64,000 nt of DNA. Source: Perognathus longimembris pacificus. Taxonomy: Eukaryota; Chordata; Mammalia; Rodentia; Heteromyidae. The notes beneath the pieces were generated by a model. The model worked only from the letters and a program-made list of their open reading frames with translations. It had not been told where the DNA came from and did no database searches. The translations under genes were made by a program, and so were the position numbers. This document shows, one piece after another, positions 57,765 to 64,000 of the stretch; within the stretch, counting starts at the first letter, position 1, and each line of letters opens with the position of its first letter. The stretch is from assembly GCF_023159225.1 (NCBI RefSeq), contig NC_063173.1:10206852-10270851 (forward strand), written 5' to 3'.

Positions 57765-57900
57765 TGACAAAATGAGTAATAGGATCCTGAAACAAGTGTT
57801 GTGGGGGGAGAGGGGCAATTCAAGAAAGGAAGGGGAAATGGATGGAGAGGGGAAAGTTGGGTGAATAAAATCATAACATTCAATGTCCATATGTGATGAT
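57765..57900 (+). mobile_element. Old L1 3' UTR-like scrap
   Basis: A purine-rich tract with 'cataacattcaatgtccat', similar to sequences in the ancient L1s at 27.7 and 28.8 kb. Confidence 0.4.
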
Positions 57901-58159
57901 GGAACCAGCTAGCTTGTGGGAATAGTAGGGGATTGGGAGAAATAAGGGATGAGCAACTGGTGAGTGTCAGCCCCCCAATTTCAGCTTCACAGTCTGAAGT
58001 GGGGTCTAAGACCATGATTTTCTTAAAAGTTCCCAGGTAACACTTGTGCAAGTTTCAAGCTATTTACTTTTGTCCACACATTGATGCACAGTGGAATAGT
58101 TATGATAGCATATCCTCTACTGCTCTAATATGGACATGGATGATGTACATACAGCGTGG

Positions 58160-58258
58160 GTGTTCATGTGCATGTGTATGCATGTGTGTGTGCATGTGTA
58201 TGTGTGTATGTGCATATGTGTGCATGTGTTTGTGTATCTGTGTCTGTGCGTGTTCACT
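58160..58258. repeat. Imperfect (TG)n/(TGTGCA)n repeat
   Basis: Alternating purine-pyrimidine TG, CA and TATG units, a possible Z-DNA former. Cysteine/methionine-rich frames across it are artefacts. Confidence 0.93.
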
Positions 58259-58779
58259 GTGTAGGTAGAGGCAGCATGTTGGAGACCATACAGATAAGAC
58301 AATAGTATGTTGCCCTTGTATTTTCTTTCACTTGTCTCTTTTTATTTTACATAACTCTTCCTCCTACTTCCCAATCTCATCCTGCTTTTCTGTTAAAGCA
58401 ACAGAGCATTAAATTGAAGTGGAGGTTTATTAGAATTTCTCCCATCTCCAGGTAATGTGGACTAACTTGACTCTCTACTCTTGGATCCAGCATTCCTTTT
58501 TCCACACGTATATGTCATTAGGTGCTTCATATAATTTTAACTTAATATGCATTCTTGAATAATTGTTTCAACAATACAAAGTAAAGTTGTCCATTAGCCA
58601 CAGTCTCTTTTCTTCTTAGCCAAAGACGCCCTCTTATGCAAATGAAGATTTAGGCACCTTGTTCTTCCAGTTAGAGGTACAAGAAGGAGTTTGAGAAGAA
58701 AGGTCTCCATGGTGCACCCACTACAGGAAAACATCTTTAGCCTTTGATTTCAATTTTTTTATGTCGAGACCTTAGAGTT
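58259..58779. other. Unique non-coding DNA
   Basis: No feature is recognised. Confidence 0.4.
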
Positions 58780-59866
58780 CAAAAAAATTAAATCCCCCCA
58801 AAACAACTCCTCAAAGAAACAACCACCCCATTAACAAGTAGGCTAAAGACTTAGAGACTTTTCTGAAAAGGAAATAAGAATAGTCAATAGACACATGAAG
58901 AAATGCTCAACATCTCTAGCCAGAAAAGAAATGCAAATCAAAACAACATTGAGATTCCACCTCACCCCAGCTAGAATGACCATTATCAAGAAATCTAATA
59001 ACAGCAGATGCTGCTGGGAATGTTGCCAAAAGGGAACCCTACTACACTGTTGGTGGAAGGGTAAACTTGCTCAACCACTCTGGAAAGCAGCATTGGAGGT
59101 TCCTCAAAAGGCTAAACATAGAGCTCCTGTTTGACCCAGAAATACCACTCCTGGGAATTTACTCAAATCACCACAAACAAGGCCACAGTAAAGCTACCAC
59201 CACAACCATGTTCATTTTAGCATTATTTATCATAGCTAAGATATGGAACCAACCCAGATGCCCCTCAATAGATGAATGGGTCCAGAAGATGTGGTATATA
59301 TACACAATGGATTCCTATATTTCTATCAGAAAGAAAGACATTGCCACATTCATAAAGAAATGGAAAGACCTGGAAAAAATTAATTTTAGCAAAGCAATCC
59401 AGGCCCAGATAAAAGCAAGTCACATGGTTTCCCTCATTTTAAGAACTAGAATATATCTATGATATTCTAAACACGGGATCACAATAGCCCAAGTGCTAAG
59501 TGCAAAGGACCATATATAATGAAGACTATTAACATGAACTCCAAGAATTGGAAACAAGACGTTCTTATTATGTCATATATGGAGTTATTTCTATTTTTTT
59601 AAGTTTTCTGTACCCTTTGTCTTATATATGTTTATCTGATCCATGGAAGGGAAAGGGAATCGCAGAAAGAACAGGGCAAAGGATGAGCTAATGCAACAAT
59701 GATACTCACTAGACACTACTTTGGAAATTAATTATACAACTTGGGGGGAGCAAAGAGTGGGGAGAGGAAAGAAGGAGAAAATGAGGTAGAAGGCAATAGT
59801 GTTTAAAAAGAAATGTACTCATTACCTTACTTTTGGAACTATAATCACCTTTTCAATAAAGATATT
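58780..59866 (+). mobile_element. L1, 5'-truncated, older subfamily
   Basis: It starts in ORF2 (ttaaatccccccaaaacaac) and keeps two successive plus frames, 58895-59134 and 59067-59462. These cover the C-terminal domain, including the C-W-x-C and H-C-W-W zinc-knuckle-like blocks, and overlap by a frameshift. It continues through a 3' UTR unlike the 45-kb type to an AATAAA at about 59856. No TSD is convincing. Confidence 0.92.
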
Positions 59867-61584
59867 TCCACCTGAAATTATTTTAATAACATATCAATTT
59901 AAAAAGCAGCTTCTTTCAGCAATTAACTGTTCTAAATTATAGACCTGTATTTTAGCAATTAAAGTAAGCCTAACTAAACACAAAATACACAAAGATATTC
60001 ACTGATACATCATCTTTTACCACAAAGATTTCAAGATCACAATAACAGGAAATATTAGTATTCTGTTTCAATATATTCTGGCCAAAAATATTTTCATTGT
60101 ATTCAACTTTTTGATGACATTTTGCATTGCTTTTTGTATAAGTGGAAAGAACAAATATACCAGCTTTGCCAATAAGCTTGAAATTTATGAATCAAGCCTC
60201 CTAAGTTAATATTCAGCCCTAACACTGTTTGTAAATTATGACCTACATATTGGCTCACTCCTAAATAACAAGATCTGGCTGTTCTAGAGATGCATATCTC
60301 TAGTGACAAGTAATCAAATGAGTTGTACATCACTAATAGGTGAATTTTGCATCAAGGATGGTTTATTTCTCTTCTTGAGATTTTTCTTGAGCCAGAAATT
60401 TATAGAATGTTGGCAGGATGAAATGAAGCCTAACAGTATTTGGAATGCAATCTAAAAAGTCTTGTTATATAGTTCTTATTTTTTCCCTGTAAATATTGTT
60501 ATATAAGAATACATGGAGTTATAAGTGCCAGGGCAAAAAAAGATTGCAAGCAATTCTTTGCTGCTCTGAAGAGAAATCATCCAGTTTTGTCCTTAACTTC
60601 TAGGAGGAAGATTTGGTTCTGGTCAAATAATAATACAAGACTGGATTTCTGATGGTGGCTGGAGACCTGGTGTGAACTCTTCAGTTGACATGAGCCTTAT
60701 GTGTGGACATCTTTGAAGGGACCAACAAGAAACAACATGGAAAGGAAGATGGTAAAGACGCCAAAGACATCAATTATAGTGATATTTTATAATTCCTCTT
60801 TTAGAATTTAACTATCTTATTCCTTAGCTTTACATACCTCATGACCCAAATATTTAGTTGTATTAAACACATAACACAATAAAAGATACTAAAACAAAAA
60901 TCATGTCATAAGACCTCTCTAATAGAATTTATCAGAAGATTACATAATTAGTAACACAAATAAACTTAAGAATTTATTATTATTTGTGTTTTGCAAAACC
61001 AAAATAGCAATATTCATTCAGTATGTCATTATGCCAAGGCATTAAAAGTAAGTCAGGAACAATTAATTACAAGTCCATGTGGTTGATTTTGCCATTGTCA
61101 TGGAGAATTTTGGCATGTATGTATGTATGTATATGTAGATATACATATATAATAGGCAGAAAGGGAGAGAGAGAGCTCTTATATATGTAATTTATGCACT
61201 CCTTATTTTCACCTAAAATATGTTTACTTAAAATATGTACATTCCATTGTTTGGATATGATGGTATGCAACTGTACTTCCAAGCACTCAGTAGCCAGAAG
61301 TAGTAGAATCATAGGCCATCACCAATAACAACAACAAGACAAAAAGCAAATAGATTATGTAGTAGTGCTTGCTCAATGCTCAGAATACAATTCCTAGTTC
61401 ACACACGTTACACTTGAAATAGTGACTTGGTTAAATATGAAAACTAAGTCAATATGAAGTCTGTGCTTATTGGTTGCTTATGAATTGTACATAATAAGTG
61501 TTTCATATATTTAAAATAATCACCTAATTTGCACAACAAATATGTGATATACACCCATGATTATTTTCATGTTCTATAAATCCC
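59867..61584. other. Unique AT-rich DNA; weak SINE trace
   Basis: Mostly unassigned. A (GTAT)n patch is at 61110-61150. A B1-like trace (ggatatgatggtatgcaact) lies at 61253-61350. Confidence 0.4.
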
Positions 61585-61589
61585 ATTTC

Positions 61590-61712
61590 CCCACCTTTAA
61601 CATTGAGACAATAATGGTAGCTCCTAAGAGGGATGGGAGAGTTAATTGAACTAATCCATGTTAAGCCTGCAGAGAAGCACCTGGCTTCTGGTCAATGCCA
61701 TGTCAGTGCTTC
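61590..61712 (+). repeat. MIR fossil
   Basis: catttccccacctttaacat, 'ggtagctcctaagagggatg' and agttaattgaactaatccat, ending agaagcacctggcttc, match the MIR 3' half well. Confidence 0.65.
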
Positions 61713-62028
61713 ACCACAAGCCACCAGCACCATAACAATCAGCATCCTCAGTCACTTGACTTCTAATCAAGTTAATTTTTACAGAGACTAAAGACCTTAT
61801 CATATCTGGTGTATTTCACTGTGGAGTTTATGCCATTATAGGTAATAATAGAAACAAAATGAAAGCTAGGAGAAATAAATATTTTAATTTAAATAAGCAT
61901 GTAATTGTAAGAGTGTCTTTAAAAACATTATCTGAATATTAAGTGGGGTATTTTTCTGGGTTTTTTTTTATTTATCTTTGTTTACCACTCCCAGACTCTA
62001 GACAAATTCCTCTAAATTTCCTAGGCAT

Positions 62029-62882
62029 ACAAGGGAATGCTATTACACTGTTAGTGGGAATGTAAACTGGCTCAAGCCCTCTGGAAAGCATTATGGAGGT
62101 TCCTCAAAAGACTAAACATAGAGCTCCCTTATGGCCCAGCAATCCCATTCCTGGACATTTACCCAAATGACCACAAACAATACCACACTAAAGCTACCAG
62201 CACAACCATGTTCATTGCAGCATTATTCAGCATAACTAAGATATGGAACCAACCCTGATGTCCCTCAGTAGATGAATGGATCCAGAAAGTGTGGTATACA
62301 TACACAATGGAAATCTCTGCTTTCATCAGAAAGAAATCATACTAAGTGAAGTAAACTAGATCCCAAAACACATAGGTTCCAAGATTTCCCTCACTTGTAA
62401 TAATTAGTATATGTCTAGGATTGTCCCAGCAGAGGATCACAATAGCTCAATAGCTATGTACATATACAGCTAATTGAAATGAACTCCAAGATATGGAAAT
62501 AAGAGGTTTTGTTTTTGGTTTTCAATGTATGGTGTGAAGTTATTTCTTTTTTCTTTTATTTTCACCCTTTGGTTTATCCCCTGTTGTCACTGTTTTTAGT
62601 ATTGATACCCTGTGTCTTGTCATATGTTTATCTTATTTGGAGAAGGGAAGAAGAATAACAAAATGGTAAGACAAATGACAAAGGGTGAAGGATGCAACAG
62701 TGATACTCACAAGATGCTATGTTGGAAATGGACTGTACAACTTTGGAGGGGAGGGGAGTTAGGAGGAGGGAAAGTGGGAGAAATCAATTGAGCCAGTAAC
62801 AATGTTTGACAAGAAATGTACTCATTTTGGGTAACTGCAACCCCTCTATACATTACTCTACAGTAAAATTAAATTGAATTAA
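62029..62882 (+). mobile_element. L1, 5'-truncated, with perfect TSDs
   Basis: It runs from the ORF2 C-terminal region (caagggaatgctattacact) to the 3' UTR end (attactctacagtaaaatta). TSDs taaatttcctaggcat at 62013-62028 and 62883-62898 match over 16 bp. A short internal deletion removes part of the ORF2 end near 62330, where ttcatcagaaagaaatcata is joined. Confidence 0.95.
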
Positions 62883-62949
62883 TAAATTTCCTAGGCATGA
62901 GATTTTATTTGCAATTAAAGAAGATGTTGAAAAAGAATAAAATACTTAA

Positions 62950-63112
62950 CCCTTATTATGTGCTAGTTCTTCTACTACACTAATAATCACAAGTGTTGTA
63001 TTAACCAAATTATTCCTTTCCTGAAACTCTACGTTAAGCTTACAGATTTTCCCTTACACCTACAACCAGTGGGCCTGGGATTTGAACCCAAGCCTGTCTG
63101 AGGTAAATGACT
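62950..63112 (-). repeat. MIR fossil, antisense
   Basis: 'tattatgtgctagttcttct', 'acagattttcccttaca' and gggatttgaacccaagcctg give the antisense MIR, including its tRNA-like end. Confidence 0.55.
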
Positions 63113-63680
63113 CAGATAAGAAGATTTCTTAACTAATATTTAGGGATTCTACTGTGATAACTGATAGTCACTTTGAAATATAATGCTCTTTCAATATTTC
63201 CTAAGTATTGATAATATATCCATATGATGCTGAAAGTTCAACTCCTTCTCTTAACCACATCTGCAAGCTAAAATTGAATAGGTTTTCTTGTTGTAGACAT
63301 TGTTTATGGAATGTTTGATTATCATCTAATCTTTACAGAAATAAACTCAGTATTTTGATAGGAATTTTTAAATTCCAGTCCACCAATAATAATCTTGGCA
63401 CATAGTGAATATACATCTAATATTTAAAATAAATATATCATGTGGCTTTAGATTTACAAAGTCCATTAAATGATTATTCAATTGGCCATCATAACAAAAC
63501 ATTGCACAGAGGGTGCAGGTACAACTGTATGTCACGCAGCAGATGAGGAGATTTAGGAAGGGCATCTCAAAGTGGGAAGCATAATGAGGACCCAAGAATA
63601 ATTCCATGATTCATGTTTTCCTTACTGACCTTGAAACCAAATTCTTTGACTTTCTAAAAGATTCCGAAACAAAAGTTTTC
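63113..63680. other. Unique non-coding DNA
   Basis: No feature is recognised. Confidence 0.4.
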
Positions 63681-64000
63681 CCAGCACAACTATGTTCACT
63701 GCAGCACAATTTGCCATCGTTAAAATATGGAACCAACACAGATGCCTCTCAGAAGATGAATGGACCAAGAAAATGTACATATACACAATGGAATTCTATG
63801 CCTTTATCAGAAAGAATGATATTGCCCCAGTTGTAAGGAAATGGAAGGACTTGGAAAAAATTATACTAAGTGAAGTGAGCCAGACTCAAGGAAACTTAGA
63901 GTTTATGGTTTCCCCCATGGGGAATAATTAGTGCATGTCTAGGATATTCCTAGCAGACGATCAAAATAGCTCAATAGCTATGTCCATATGAACACATTAG
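63681..64000 (+). mobile_element. L1, 5'-truncated, running off the window
   Basis: It begins ccagcacaactatgttcact in the ORF2 C-terminus. The plus frame to 63931 keeps the final ORF2 block up to a natural-looking stop after G-N-N. The 3' UTR continues past the right edge. Confidence 0.93.

Noticed and set aside
58160..58258. TG-rich tract as a promoter or regulatory element
   Set aside because: It is a plain imperfect microsatellite. Z-DNA is possible but there is no nearby gene.

Overview
The window is mammalian nuclear DNA: AT-rich, packed with retrotransposon copies and microsatellites, with no protein-coding gene, rRNA or tRNA gene that I can support. The host is most likely a geomyoid rodent (kangaroo rat, pocket mouse or pocket gopher family group). 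The reason is six copies of a dimeric SINE with a tRNA-Ala/ID-like left half and a right half matching the 'Geo' monomer. As I recall, the IDL-Geo SINE was described as restricted to Geomyoidea. About twenty further copies of a longer SINE join a 7SL/B1-like left half to the same Geo half. Mammal-wide fossils (MIR, a Tigger-type DNA transposon) lie underneath.

Layout. 1-5 kb: an antisense L1 hosting an IDL-Geo, a 7SL-Geo SINE split by an L1, and a retrocopied mRNA 3' end with target-site duplications (TSDs). 5-13 kb: mostly unique AT-rich DNA with an old antisense L1 end, tandem SINEs and one clean IDL-Geo. 13-18 kb: L1 3' ends, SINEs, large GT and GGA repeats and a Tigger fossil. 18.1-18.6 kb: a solo ERV LTR on the minus strand with imperfect repeats in U3. 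18.6-25 kb: largely unique. 25-29 kb: very old L1 remnants ending in a long GGAA/GGGA repeat. 30-38 kb: SINEs and L1 3' ends, including one target site used twice. 38-49 kb: the L1-richest part, with two twin-primed (5'-inverted) L1 copies, one carrying a probable 3' transduction, and a long antisense ORF2 piece with the reverse-transcriptase core. 49-64 kb: two young IDL-Geo copies, more 5'-truncated L1s with TSDs, older SINEs and MIRs, and an L1 running off the right edge.

No genes act together here. The window reads as an intergenic or intronic gene desert, and its interest is the fine structure of retrotransposition: nested insertions, target-site reuse, twin priming, transduction, a shared SINE module, and microsatellites born from insertion tails or from inside ORF2. 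No previously undescribed gene system was found. Subfamily names and exact repeat ends would need a repeat-library search.
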